A stretch of DNA of 64,000 nt, taken from Pseudobutyrivibrio xylanivorans. GTDB lineage: Bacteria; Bacillota; Clostridia; Lachnospirales; Lachnospiraceae. The notes under the pieces are model-generated. The model searched no databases. It had not been told where the DNA came from and worked only from the letters and a program-made list of their open reading frames with translations. The stretch is taken from contig NZ_CP043028.1 of NCBI RefSeq assembly GCF_008935055.1, positions 2,448,501 to 2,512,500 of the forward strand, in the 5' to 3' direction. The translations under genes were made by a program, and so were the position numbers. Below, one piece after another: positions 41,417 to 49,888 of the stretch (positions are counted from its first letter, which is position 1; each line of letters opens with the position of its first letter).

Positions 41417-42203
41417 TCTTCCTGATGATGAGAAGCTTTACGGTGTTGTTATATATAATGAAAAACGTGATGAGTACTTAGTTGAGCTACCAGAAGATTT
41501 GGAGTATAAAGATGCTCCAATTCTTTTAGATAAGGCTATTATAGATGGCACATATACATTGGGACCGCGTGTATCACACCTTTGGATTGAGCAGCGAGTT
41601 GTTCCAATTGACCGACAGAATATTGGAAGTATTTTAAATGCTGCAAAGCTTGATGAATACAATGAGTTTGAATTGTTGAAGCATGCCGATGGAAGATGTG
41701 CGCAAGATGATTTTTATTTAAAACCAATCCCAGCAAAAGCTATGCCTATAGATATTTGTTCGAGATTAGCTAAAAGGATAAAAGACTATGTCCTTCTTCC
41801 AGATTTAAAGATTATAGTTTTTTTTAGAAATGGAGAGACAAGGCTTTGTGATTTGAACAAACTGCAGGATAAATATTTTTGGATTAACTATCTTACTATA
41901 AATGAAAATTTCTATTATTCGCTTCATCTCGTTACCAGTGGATATGGAATTGCCTGGGATGAGAAACGTTTCATTTCTTGTGAAGAACTTTATTCCATTG
42001 GAAAACAGCAGGATATTACTTATGACATGTTTAAAACATTTATTTATCAGAGAACCATCTCTACAACTGGGGTATGTGATGCTTTGGATTGTAGTAGGCA
42101 AAATGTAAATGACCTCATGAAAAGGGACAAGCTTCATTCCGTGAAGGATTTGGACAATACGAAAATGTTTTTGAAATCTGAGATTGATGAGCGAATGGGG
42201 TAG
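41391..42203 (+). CDS. DUF2442/HTH protein partner of the HipA-like gene
   Basis: A 270-residue protein starting inside the end of the HipA-like gene. Residues ~15-120 form a conserved N-terminal domain with WIEQRVVPIDRQNIGSIL and HADGRCAQDDFY. Residues ~135-200 resemble DUF2442 (VFFRNGETRLCDL, then GYGIAWDEKRFISCEELY). Residues ~215-270 are a small DNA-binding helix-turn-helix (TTGVCDALDCSRQNVNDLMKR). Tight overlap with the kinase implies coupled translation. It may serve as antitoxin and repressor; the AAGAAAGG boxes next to both ends of the pair are candidate targets. Confidence 0.7.
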   Translation: MKYFEIRSDLPDDEKLYGVVIYNEKRDEYLVELPEDLEYKDAPILLDKAIIDGTYTLGPRVSHLWIEQRVVPIDRQNIGSILNAAKLDEYNEFELLKHADGRCAQDDFYLKPIPAKAMPIDICSRLAKRIKDYVLLPDLKIIVFFRNGETRLCDLNKLQDKYFWINYLTINENFYYSLHLVTSGYGIAWDEKRFISCEELYSIGKQQDITYDMFKTFIYQRTISTTGVCDALDCSRQNVNDLMKRDKLHSVKDLDNTKMFLKSEIDERMG

Positions 42204-42204
42204 G

Positions 42205-42320
42205 AAGAAAGGTTGCTAGTTATATTTAACGATAAGAAAGGATATGAAAGAATAAGAAAGGTTTGCAGGGTATTATACAGATAAGAAAGAGTAAGAAAGG
42301 TTTATACAATATAAGAAAGG
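42205..42320 (+). repeat. Six AAGAAAGG boxes spaced in helical register
   Basis: Core AAGAAAGG at 42205, 42234, 42254, 42283 (last base A), 42293 and 42313, usually preceded by AT or GT and followed by TTGC, TTTGC or TTTAT. Successive spacings are 29, 20, 29, 10 and 20 bp, all close to multiples of one DNA turn. The last box abuts the -35 region of the AAA ATPase promoter (-10 TATAAT at 42345-42350). Confidence 0.75.
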
Positions 42321-42375
42321 TTGCTACATTTGCATTTGCTTGTTATAATATAAGCAGATGAATGGAGGAACTGAC

Positions 42376-43464
42376 ATGCAAAATCCTTTTACACATACTT
42401 TTGGTATGGAACCAGGTAAATATATTTCTACAGTGCAGACTGAGGAAATAGTAGAGAATTTTTCGTATCCAAATCCAAGTGAAAAATGTTACATGATTAC
42501 TGGAGTTAGAGGCTGCGGTAAGACTGTTATGCTTTCCAAAATTGTTGAGGAATTAAAAAAGGATGATTCTTGGATTGTTATAGATTTGAATGTCACCAAG
42601 GATATGCAGCTTCAATTGGCTGCGAAGTTGGCTCAGGAAAAGCAGGTTCAGAAGTGTTTTCTAAAACCAAGTATTGAGATATCAATAGCCGGTATCAGTG
42701 CTGGGCTTGAATATAGTAAAGAGAAGATTTTTGATATCAATGTTTTGATTGAGAGAATGGTTCAAACTTTATCTTCTCATGAAAAAAGAATCATTATTAC
42801 TCTTGATGATGTTTCGGCAACATCTGAGATGCGAGAGTTTGCACATACATTCCAAGGCTTGCTTCGAGCAAAGCTTCCAGTACATATTATTATGACTGGT
42901 TTGTTATCAAATTATAGAGATGTGACTAATAAACCGGAATTTAAAGATTGTACTTTCTTAACCAGGGCATTCCAGATTATGGTTGAGCCATTAGATTATA
43001 GTCAGATTGCTGTTTCATATCTCAATACATTTGATATATCTGAGAAAGAAGCAATCAAGCTTGCAAAAATGACTCGAGGATATGCTTTCGCTTATCAGGT
43101 TTTAGGTTGGCTGTTTTTTGAAAAGACAGTGAATGGTAAGAGTAAGAATCTTGAATTTGAGTATACCAGCGAGTTAATAAAATATTGTTATTCTAAGATT
43201 TGGACCGAGCTTACTGAAAAGGAAATACTTATTGTAAAATCCATGGTTGAGCTTGGTGCAGACTCTCAAAAAGTTAAGCGTGAAGATATAATTAAAGAAG
43301 TCGAAAAGACAGAACCTATCTCATCTGCAAGCTTTAATACATATAAGGAACGCTTGATAGGTAAAGGAATTCTTACTGTTTCAATAAATAGAGATGGATT
43401 TTATTGGATTGAGCTTCCTCAGTTCGGTGAGTTTGTAAGAATGTATCATATGGATGAGTTTTAG
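42376..43464 (+). CDS. AAA-type ATPase with C-terminal winged helix
   Basis: A 362-residue protein. Walker A is GVRGCGKTVML near residue 47 and Walker B is IIITLDDVS near residue 145. The C-terminal part (about 260-362) looks like a winged-helix region (LTEKEILIVKSMVELG, then SFNTYKERLIGKGILTV). It resembles the STAND/archaeal-type ATPases found in mobile or defence-linked loci. ATG 42376 has GGAGG 8 bases upstream; the ATG at 42358 is not supported. It sits behind the phased AAGAAAGG boxes. Function unknown; a signalling or defence role is speculative. Confidence 0.8.
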   Translation: MQNPFTHTFGMEPGKYISTVQTEEIVENFSYPNPSEKCYMITGVRGCGKTVMLSKIVEELKKDDSWIVIDLNVTKDMQLQLAAKLAQEKQVQKCFLKPSIEISIAGISAGLEYSKEKIFDINVLIERMVQTLSSHEKRIIITLDDVSATSEMREFAHTFQGLLRAKLPVHIIMTGLLSNYRDVTNKPEFKDCTFLTRAFQIMVEPLDYSQIAVSYLNTFDISEKEAIKLAKMTRGYAFAYQVLGWLFFEKTVNGKSKNLEFEYTSELIKYCYSKIWTELTEKEILIVKSMVELGADSQKVKREDIIKEVEKTEPISSASFNTYKERLIGKGILTVSINRDGFYWIELPQFGEFVRMYHMDEF

Positions 43465-43515
43465 ATAATTTATGCTGCTATTAATATAATTGATACCCAG
43501 CTATCATAAAATGTG

Positions 43516-43560
43516 GGGGGCTGTCGCTTTAGATGATTAAATCATCTGGGCGAGGCCCCT
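43516..43560 (+). other. Long imperfect hairpin after the AAA ATPase
   Basis: GGGGGCTGTCGC pairs with GGGCGAGGCCCC through small bulges, with an inner AGATGAT/ATCATCT stem. No U-tract follows, so it is only a weak terminator candidate. Confidence 0.4.
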
Positions 43561-43657
43561 TATTAAAATTAGCACTAAATGCGTAGATAACAGCCATATA
43601 AACTGATAAAATATTGAACAGTATTATAAAAAATTGTTACGGGGATGGGGGTAGTGC

Positions 43658-44527
43658 ATGAAAAATGAGAATTTAAGCAAGAAAAAGGTAGCTGTTATTT
43701 TCGTTATAGTTACACTTTTATTGACGTGGCTCTTTCAATTTACGCCAATAGTATTACAAATGAATGTAGAAGAGACTTCGGTATCTTCATTTGACTTTGC
43801 ATCTATCTTTTTTGTTATCGGGGGTATGCTTCCATCACTTTTAGGAGGCATTTTTGTCGCTGTTTTATACAAAAAAGAGAATATTAAAGATTTCTTCAAA
43901 AGATGTCTTGTACCGGATAAAAGAAGTATTTTAGCTATATTTATCAGCTTGCTTCTCATATGTATTGAGTGCTTTGTCACACAGACAATATCCAAGATGA
44001 ATGGAGGAGAAAATCTCGGATTTGAGGGGCTAAAACTTATTGCGGGAAATCCGTTAATGGTTTTCTATTTCCTGTTTTGGGGGCTGATATCAGGACCATT
44101 CTCTGAAGAGTTTGGCTGGAGAGGCTTTCTCTCAGATATGGTAATCAATAAAAAGAATGTTGTAAAAGGTTCGATAATTATTGGATTAATCTGGGGAATA
44201 TGGCATTTACCACTGTTCTTTTATCCTGCTCAGATTCAGTATGAATGGGCTCATTCAAACATGCTTTTAGCGGTATGCTTTGTACTTATGTGTGTAACAA
44301 ATTCCCTTGTATATAGTTCGATATATGTTATTTCACACAGAAAAGTCTTTCCAATATTCTTTTTACATATGTTTGAAAATATCGTTCTTACAGGAGCAAT
44401 GATCTATCCATTCAGTGATGTTTACAAAACACTGGTTAATCCAGTTTCAATTGTACTTGATATAGTATTTTTTGTAATCATTACCAGAACAAGATTATAT
44501 AAAGATAGTCTTGAAGCCATGAATTAA
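43658..44527 (+). CDS. CPBP-family intramembrane metalloprotease
   Basis: A 289-residue protein with about eight membrane segments. The CPBP (Abi/CAAX protease-like) motifs are SEEFGWRGFL (EExxxR), then IWGIWHLPLFF and a late VYSSIYVISHR. Such proteins process prenylated or other membrane peptides; in bacteria some protect against bacteriocins. No peptide gene is seen beside it. The stop overlaps the GGDEF fragment on the other strand. Confidence 0.85.
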   Translation: MKNENLSKKKVAVIFVIVTLLLTWLFQFTPIVLQMNVEETSVSSFDFASIFFVIGGMLPSLLGGIFVAVLYKKENIKDFFKRCLVPDKRSILAIFISLLLICIECFVTQTISKMNGGENLGFEGLKLIAGNPLMVFYFLFWGLISGPFSEEFGWRGFLSDMVINKKNVVKGSIIIGLIWGIWHLPLFFYPAQIQYEWAHSNMLLAVCFVLMCVTNSLVYSSIYVISHRKVFPIFFLHMFENIVLTGAMIYPFSDVYKTLVNPVSIVLDIVFFVIITRTRLYKDSLEAMN

Positions 44528-44634
44528 ATTTCAATAAATTCATCACCACCCATTCGTCCAGCCAAATCTGTGGAGCGTATGGCTGAGCGGATGATTTCTG
44601 CAAATCGTATGAGAACCTTATCCCCCATATAGTT
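44524..44634 (-). pseudogene. GGDEF-domain fragment
   Basis: The minus strand reads NYMGDKVLIRFAEIIRSAIR then STDLAGRMGGDEFIEI and a stop. This is the central piece of a diguanylate cyclase domain including the GGDEF signature. Neither the upstream half nor the downstream half is present. The neighbouring plus-strand bases (about 44640-44703) read KEKSKALGWD then stop, the tail of another lost gene. Together they mark a deletion scar. Confidence 0.65.
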
Positions 44635-44797
44635 GGCTGTGGTAGCGCCAAAGCAGATAGTAAATGATATGAAGGAAAAGAGTAAAGCTTTGGGTTGGGA
44701 TTAAAAGAATATTGTATACATGCATTTATTCTTTGACAAATGAAAAAAATTTATCTATGATTTCTATGACGTTAATTATTTGAAAAAGGATATTTGC

Positions 44798-45106
44798 ATG
44801 TATATGAATAAGTCTCACAGCAGAATAATATCTATGGTAGCTCTTGTAGCTACTATCTTTGTGATGCTTTTTTCAGTTGCGTATTCTTCAGGGCATGTTA
44901 ACCATCATTGTAATGATAGTGCTGACTGTCCTATATGTTCAATGCTTGCTCAGTGCGAGAGCAGTCTTAAGTCACTTGGTACTGGTCTTATAGCTGCAGT
45001 ATTTTATGCGGTCGTTTTATCGCAGATATTTACTGTAAGCTTAGATTATAAATATCAGTCTGTTCAGACTACATTAGTTTCACAAAAGGTTAGATTAGAT
45101 TCTTAA
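44798..45106 (+). CDS. Small Cys/His membrane protein upstream of zinc uptake genes
   Basis: A 102-residue protein with two membrane segments (about residues 10-32 and 65-85). Between them is a His/Cys-rich loop: HVNHHCNDSADCPICSMLAQCE (HH, C, CPIC, C). ATG 44798 has AAAGG 8 bases upstream. I recall similar proteins beside zinc ABC transporters in Clostridia. The exposed loop could bind zinc and pass it to the binding lipoprotein. Function not established. Confidence 0.7.
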   Translation: MYMNKSHSRIISMVALVATIFVMLFSVAYSSGHVNHHCNDSADCPICSMLAQCESSLKSLGTGLIAAVFYAVVLSQIFTVSLDYKYQSVQTTLVSQKVRLDS

Positions 45107-45187
45107 AAAATGCTTATTTTCAGGCCTGCTAGCTCAGGTCTTATTTGTGTTGCATAAATTTGATGATAAGCATGAAAGGATCTAAAA

Positions 45188-46258
45188 ATGAAAAATTTAA
45201 TATCGAAGGTTTTTACTAAAAGACTATTCACAAAGAATCGTAGACTTATGACTCTTTTATTTACTGTAGTTATTTTTGCAGGAAGTCTCATTGGATGTGG
45301 CAATAATCAGTCTACAAAATTAGATGGGATTACTGAAGAACAGGTGCCAGTCACAGGTGAATCAAACCAGAAAATCTCTGTGGTTACCACAATCTTTCCA
45401 GAGTATGACTGGGTAAAGGAGCTTGTAGGTGATAATGACAACGTAGAAATTACAATGCTTCTGGACAATGGCGTTGATTTACATAGCTTCCAGCCAACAG
45501 CTGAGGACATTATGAAGGTTGCCAATTGCGACATGTTTATCTACGTAGGCGGTGAATCAGATGAGTGGGTTGAGGATGCCCTTAAAGAGTCTGTTAATCC
45601 AGATATGGTTGTTATCAATCTTTTAGATGCTTTGGGAGAGAGCAACCTTAAGGAAGAAGAGGTTGTAGAGGGCATGGAAGCCGAGGAAGAGGAAGACGAA
45701 GGAGAAGAGGAAGAAGGTCCAGAAATCGATGAGCATGTTTGGCTTTCGCTAAAGAATGCACAAACTCTAGTGAAGGTGATTGCAGACAATCTTTCAGTTA
45801 TCGATGCAGATAATAGCCATATGTATAGTTCAAATGCAGATGCGTACATTGCGAAGCTTGAAGCTTTAGATAAAACATACACTGCAGCAGTAGCAGATGC
45901 TAGTAAGGATACATTACTTTTTGGAGACAGATTCCCATTCAGATATTTGGTTGATGACTATGGCCTAAACTATTATGCAGCTTTTGTTGGATGCTCAGCT
46001 GAGACAGAGGCAAGCTTTGAAACAGTTGCTTTCCTTTCAAAAAAGGTAGATGAACTTGGACTTAACACAGTACTTACAATAGAAAAATCAGATGGAAAGA
46101 TTGCAAACACGATAATTCAAAACACTGCAAACAAGGATGCGACAGTTTTAGCAATGGATTCAATGCAGTCTACTACAAGTCAGGATATTGCAGGTGGGAC
46201 TTCTTATATGAGTATTATGGAAAGCAATTTGGAAGTATTAAAGGAAGCATTGAGGTAA
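45188..46258 (+). CDS. znuA: Zinc/manganese-type ABC binding lipoprotein
   Basis: A 356-residue cluster A-1 (ZnuA/TroA) lipoprotein. The lipobox is LIGC near residue 37. Metal ligands are likely His in VDLHSFQP and DEHVWLS, with the later GDRFPFRYLVDDYGL segment replacing the usual histidine by arginine-phenylalanine. A striking acidic insert (about residues 158-178, EAEEEEDEGEEEEGPEIDEH) takes the place of the histidine-rich loop of ZnuA. Followed at 9 bp by the ATPase. Zinc is the best guess; manganese is possible. Confidence 0.85.
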   Translation: MKNLISKVFTKRLFTKNRRLMTLLFTVVIFAGSLIGCGNNQSTKLDGITEEQVPVTGESNQKISVVTTIFPEYDWVKELVGDNDNVEITMLLDNGVDLHSFQPTAEDIMKVANCDMFIYVGGESDEWVEDALKESVNPDMVVINLLDALGESNLKEEEVVEGMEAEEEEDEGEEEEGPEIDEHVWLSLKNAQTLVKVIADNLSVIDADNSHMYSSNADAYIAKLEALDKTYTAAVADASKDTLLFGDRFPFRYLVDDYGLNYYAAFVGCSAETEASFETVAFLSKKVDELGLNTVLTIEKSDGKIANTIIQNTANKDATVLAMDSMQSTTSQDIAGGTSYMSIMESNLEVLKEALR

Positions 46259-46267
46259 GAAATAAAA

Positions 46268-46936
46268 ATGATTGTATTATCAGCAAAGGATTTGGCGGTT
46301 GGCTATGAAGGAAAGTCTGTACTTCGAAATGTGAGCTTTGAGGTAAAGGCTGGAGACTATTTCTGTATTGTTGGAGAAAATGGTTCGGGAAAGACCACTC
46401 TGCTTAGAACAATCGTGGGGCTCATTCCTCCTATTTCAGGTGAATTGAATTACGGAGATGGTTTTACTAGGGCTGCAGTAGGATATCTACCTCAGCAGTC
46501 TGATGTTCAGCGTGATTTTCCGGCATCAGTATTTGAAATTGTTCTTTCAGGCTGTCAAAATGGCTTAACCCATAGATTTTTCTATTCTAGGAGTCAAAAG
46601 GAAATGGCGCTTAAAAATATAGAGCGAATGGGAATAGGTCATCTGGCCAAAAGATGCTATAGAGAACTGTCAGGAGGTCAGCAGCAAAGAGTTCTTCTTG
46701 CAAGAGCACTTTGTGCTACAAAACAGGTTTTGATTTTGGACGAACCAGTAGCTGGCCTTGATCCGGAGGCAACAGAAGAAATGTATAGAATGATAAAGCA
46801 GCTTAATGATGAAGGTCTGACAATAATTATGATTAGTCACGATATTGCAAATGTACAAAAATACGCAAATACGATATTTGACGTGAATCAGATTCCGGAA
46901 TCTATTTCTATAGAGGGAGGTGTAAGTACATGTTAG
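46268..46936 (+). CDS. znuC: Metal ABC transporter ATPase
   Basis: A 222-residue ATPase: Walker A GENGSGKTT, signature LSGGQQQRVLLARAL, Walker B VLILDEPVAGLD, H-loop MISHDI. It overlaps the permease gene by 7 bp. The sequence VGYLPQQSDVQRDFPASVFEIVLSGC (Q-loop region) is typical of metal-type ATPases. Confidence 0.9.
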   Translation: MIVLSAKDLAVGYEGKSVLRNVSFEVKAGDYFCIVGENGSGKTTLLRTIVGLIPPISGELNYGDGFTRAAVGYLPQQSDVQRDFPASVFEIVLSGCQNGLTHRFFYSRSQKEMALKNIERMGIGHLAKRCYRELSGGQQQRVLLARALCATKQVLILDEPVAGLDPEATEEMYRMIKQLNDEGLTIIMISHDIANVQKYANTIFDVNQIPESISIEGGVSTC

Positions 46937-47763
46937 AAATGCTTTTTATGTATCTTCAGTATCCCTTTGTAAGATACGCAATAATCGTTGGAGTGCTGAT
47001 TGCATTGTGTTCATCACTGCTTGGCGTCACACTTGTACTTAAAAGATATTCTTATATAGGGGATGGACTATCTCATGTGGCATTTGGTGCCATGTCCATT
47101 GCTGCGGTACTAAACTTCACAAATAAGATGATTATAGTACTTCCTTTCACAGTGCTTGCAGCCATTCTTTTGCTGAAAAATGGTAATAATACAAAGGTGA
47201 AGGGGGACGCAGCCATTGCAATGATTTCGGTGGGAGCCTTGGCCTTTGGCTATATGCTGATGAATGTATTTCCAGTTTCTTCTAATATTTCTGGAGATGT
47301 ATGTTCCACCTTGTTTGGCTCCACTTCTATACTTACACTTACAAAGGAAGAGGTTTGGATTAGTGGGATAATGTCAGTGATAGTTGTAGGCATTTTCATC
47401 CTTTTTTACAACAGGATATTTGCAGTGACCTTCGACGAGAATTTTGCCATAGCGGTAGGAACTAATGTGAAGGCGTACAATTTTCTAATTGCCACAATCA
47501 TTGCCGTGATTATTGTGCTGGCTATGAATTTAGTGGGATCGTTACTCATATCAGCGCTTGTTATTTTTCCTACACTGTCAGCCATGAGTATTCTCAAAAG
47601 CTTTAGGGCAGTAATAGTGTTCTCTGCTATTTCATCAGTTGTCTGCGCACTGTTTGGAATTATTATCTCTATTCTTGCGGGAACTCCTGTGGGTTCGACT
47701 ATCGTAGCTGCAGATGTAGTTTTGTTTTTAGCATGTTACTTGCTAGGAAAAGTCAGGGGGTAA
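46930..47763 (+). CDS. znuB: Metal ABC transporter permease
   Basis: A 277-residue ABC-3 family permease with about eight helices. It carries YIGDGLSHVAFGAMSIAAVL and LVGSLLISALVIFPTLSA segments typical of ZnuB/TroC. AGGGAGG precedes the start within the ATPase gene. Followed at 6 bp by a lipoprotein gene. Confidence 0.9.
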   Translation: MLEMLFMYLQYPFVRYAIIVGVLIALCSSLLGVTLVLKRYSYIGDGLSHVAFGAMSIAAVLNFTNKMIIVLPFTVLAAILLLKNGNNTKVKGDAAIAMISVGALAFGYMLMNVFPVSSNISGDVCSTLFGSTSILTLTKEEVWISGIMSVIVVGIFILFYNRIFAVTFDENFAIAVGTNVKAYNFLIATIIAVIIVLAMNLVGSLLISALVIFPTLSAMSILKSFRAVIVFSAISSVVCALFGIIISILAGTPVGSTIVAADVVLFLACYLLGKVRG

Positions 47764-47769
47764 TAGCTG

Positions 47770-48324
47770 ATGAAAAAGAAGATTGTTTTGTTAGGAATTT
47801 TGTTGCAGGCAATATGTTTCGTGTCATGTGCTGACGCTGAAAGTATTGAGGATACAACTGGAAAATCTTCTGTTGTGGAAAGTAGTCAGGTGGCAGAGGA
47901 GACTGCTGAAGATGCAATAGTTGGAGAAGGGCTTGAGGCTGATATGACTGAAGATGAGGCAAAGGCTGACCCATCAGTAGATATTGATTTGACTGTCTTA
48001 TCATCTACTTTTGTTTATTCTGAGGTTTATAATATGGTAATGGAGCCTCAGGAATATATAGGTGAAAAAATCAAAATGGAGGGTACTTGTTCTATATATA
48101 AAGATGAGAGTACAGGAAATGTTTATTATGCCTGTATAATCAAGGATGCTACTCAGTGTTGCGCACAAGGGCTGGAGTTTACTCTCGATGAAAATAAATA
48201 TTCACAGGAGGATTACCCTAAGGAGGGTGACTTTATTACAATCTCGGGTACGTTTGATACCTATAGTGAAGGAGCGAATAATTATTTAACTGTTCGTGAC
48301 AGTGAGCTGATTTTGTTAGAGTAG
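47770..48324 (+). CDS. Lipoprotein linked to metal uptake, function unknown
   Basis: A 184-residue lipoprotein: hydrophobic start and lipobox FVSC near residue 20, an acidic spacer (about 25-70), then a compact domain (about 80-184) with VMEPQEYIGEKIKMEGTCSIY, CCAQGLEF and ISGTFDTYSEG. The last part looks like a small beta-barrel/OB-type fold. A Cys-Cys pair may bind metal. Co-transcribed with the zinc-type transporter, so an accessory metal-binding role is likely. Confidence 0.75.
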   Translation: MKKKIVLLGILLQAICFVSCADAESIEDTTGKSSVVESSQVAEETAEDAIVGEGLEADMTEDEAKADPSVDIDLTVLSSTFVYSEVYNMVMEPQEYIGEKIKMEGTCSIYKDESTGNVYYACIIKDATQCCAQGLEFTLDENKYSQEDYPKEGDFITISGTFDTYSEGANNYLTVRDSELILLE

Positions 48325-48393
48325 AAATTTAAAGCAATAAATGACCTAAAAGATATCAAATTAATACCATCATAAAATTTTTTGATTGTGTAC

Positions 48394-48436
48394 AATGCAT
48401 ACTACAGCATAACAATTGCGTAGTATGCATTTTTGT
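48394..48436 (+). terminator. Terminator or attenuator before the MATE gene
   Basis: AATGCATACTAC (48394-48405) and GTAGTATGCATT (48420-48431), perfect 12-bp arms, then TTTT. It ends the zinc operon and lies only ~14 bp before the MATE start, so MATE must be read through it or start very late. Confidence 0.75.
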
Positions 48437-48449
48437 ATTGAGGGTTATT

Positions 48450-49820
48450 ATGGCAAAAATTTTTAGCGCGACAAAAAAGAGAGATATTGATTTTACCCAA
48501 GGAAGTCCATTTAAGCTAATCAATGCTTTTTTCTGGCCTTTATTTTTAACAAGTATGCTTCAGCAGGTATACAATTTTGTAGACACTTTGATTGTTGGAA
48601 AGGGCTTGGGAGACAATGCTCTTGCTGCTGTAGGTAATATGGGGTCACTTTTCTTTTTGATTGTGGGCTTTTCCTTTGGACTGGCAAATGGATTTGCAGT
48701 TCTAATTGCACAAAGCTATGGAGCAAAGGATGAGGAACAGCTTAGAAGAAGACTTGCAGCAACTATAGAGCTTGGGGTAATTTTAGCAATTGTTCTTTCG
48801 ACTATAAGCCTGTTATTTTTGTCAAATCTTCTTACATTTTTAAATACTGATGAAGTGATTATGAAGGATAGCCTGAAATACGGTTATATTGTCTTTGGTG
48901 GTTTGCCAGTTGGCATCAGCTATAATATAGCAGGTTCAATTTTGCGCTCCTTTGGTGATAGCAGGACTCCATTAAAGGCTATCGTCATTTCATCTATTTT
49001 GAATCTTACGTTAGATAGCTTTTTCATTTTTGGACTTGGCTCTGGCGTTGAGGGTGCAGCCATTGCTACAGTAGTAGCGCAGGTGGTTTCTGTCGTTATC
49101 TGTATCAACAGCTTAAGACAGATTGAGATGATTAAGCTTAAAAAAGCGCATTTTATTAATTCAGGGAATGTATATTATGAGCTTTTAAAGAATGGTCTTC
49201 CAATGGCTATTATGAATTCTATAACAGCTGTTGGATGCATGGTGGTTCAGGCATTTGTAAATGGCTACGGCGTTGTCTTTACTGCTTCATATTCAGTGTG
49301 CTCAAAGTATTTGAATCTGTTCATGAATCCTGCAGCTACAACTGGAAGTGCCATCACGGCATACACCAGTCAAAACTATGGTGCTAAGGAATACGGACGA
49401 ATCAAGGAGGGAGTAAAGGTAGGCCTTGGCATGGTTGGAGTTTTCTATCTGATTCTTGGCTCAATCATGGTATTTCTGCCAGCACAGCTTGCAGACTTCC
49501 TGTTGGATGGTAAGAAGCAGATAGAGCTTGTATGTATCTTCCTGCCAAGATGCGGTGTAATGCTTATTTTCCTTAACATCTTATTTATTGTTAGAGCAAC
49601 GGTGCAGGGTATGGGAAAGCCAATGCTACCAATGTTTTCAGGAATCCTTGAGATGATTCTTAGAACCTTTGTAATTTCATTTTTCATTAGCAGAATTGGA
49701 TTTAAGGCTACGCCTTATGCAGAGATTAGCGCCTGGCTTGGAGCTTTATTCGTAAATGCGTATGCACTTTATATCGCGCTTGTCCCATTATTAAAGGAGC
49801 AAAAGGTGGCTTTAGAATAA
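48450..49820 (+). CDS. MATE-family efflux transporter
   Basis: A 456-residue protein with twelve predicted membrane helices of the DinF/NorM-like MATE group. Diagnostic stretches are MLQQVYNFVDTLIVGKGLGDNALAAVG, FGLANGFAVLIAQSYGAKDE and TSQNYGAKEYGRIKEG. ATG 48450 is preferred, with GAGGG upstream. Substrate (drug, metabolite or flavin) is unknown. A terminator-like hairpin lies directly upstream. Confidence 0.9.
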   Translation: MAKIFSATKKRDIDFTQGSPFKLINAFFWPLFLTSMLQQVYNFVDTLIVGKGLGDNALAAVGNMGSLFFLIVGFSFGLANGFAVLIAQSYGAKDEEQLRRRLAATIELGVILAIVLSTISLLFLSNLLTFLNTDEVIMKDSLKYGYIVFGGLPVGISYNIAGSILRSFGDSRTPLKAIVISSILNLTLDSFFIFGLGSGVEGAAIATVVAQVVSVVICINSLRQIEMIKLKKAHFINSGNVYYELLKNGLPMAIMNSITAVGCMVVQAFVNGYGVVFTASYSVCSKYLNLFMNPAATTGSAITAYTSQNYGAKEYGRIKEGVKVGLGMVGVFYLILGSIMVFLPAQLADFLLDGKKQIELVCIFLPRCGVMLIFLNILFIVRATVQGMGKPMLPMFSGILEMILRTFVISFFISRIGFKATPYAEISAWLGALFVNAYALYIALVPLLKEQKVALE

Positions 49821-49831
49821 GACTTTATTAG

Positions 49832-49876
49832 ACTATAGCTGGTTATAAATTTGATTGATAACTGGCTATAGTTTTT
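49832..49876 (+). terminator. Terminator after the MATE gene
   Basis: ACTATAGCTGGTTAT (49832-49846) and ATAACTGGCTATAGT (49858-49872) with two G-U pairs, then TTTT. Confidence 0.85.
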
Positions 49877-49888
49877 CTTTATCTTAAA

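Noticed and set aside
42205..42320. CRISPR array
   Set aside because: Repeats are 8-12 bp with irregular spacing, no spacer-sized unique blocks and no cas genes nearby.
42321..42340. A third Crp/Fnr site (GTTGC...TTGC) before the AAA ATPase
   Set aside because: The right half does not match GCAACT and the bases are explained by the AAGAAAGG boxes and promoter.
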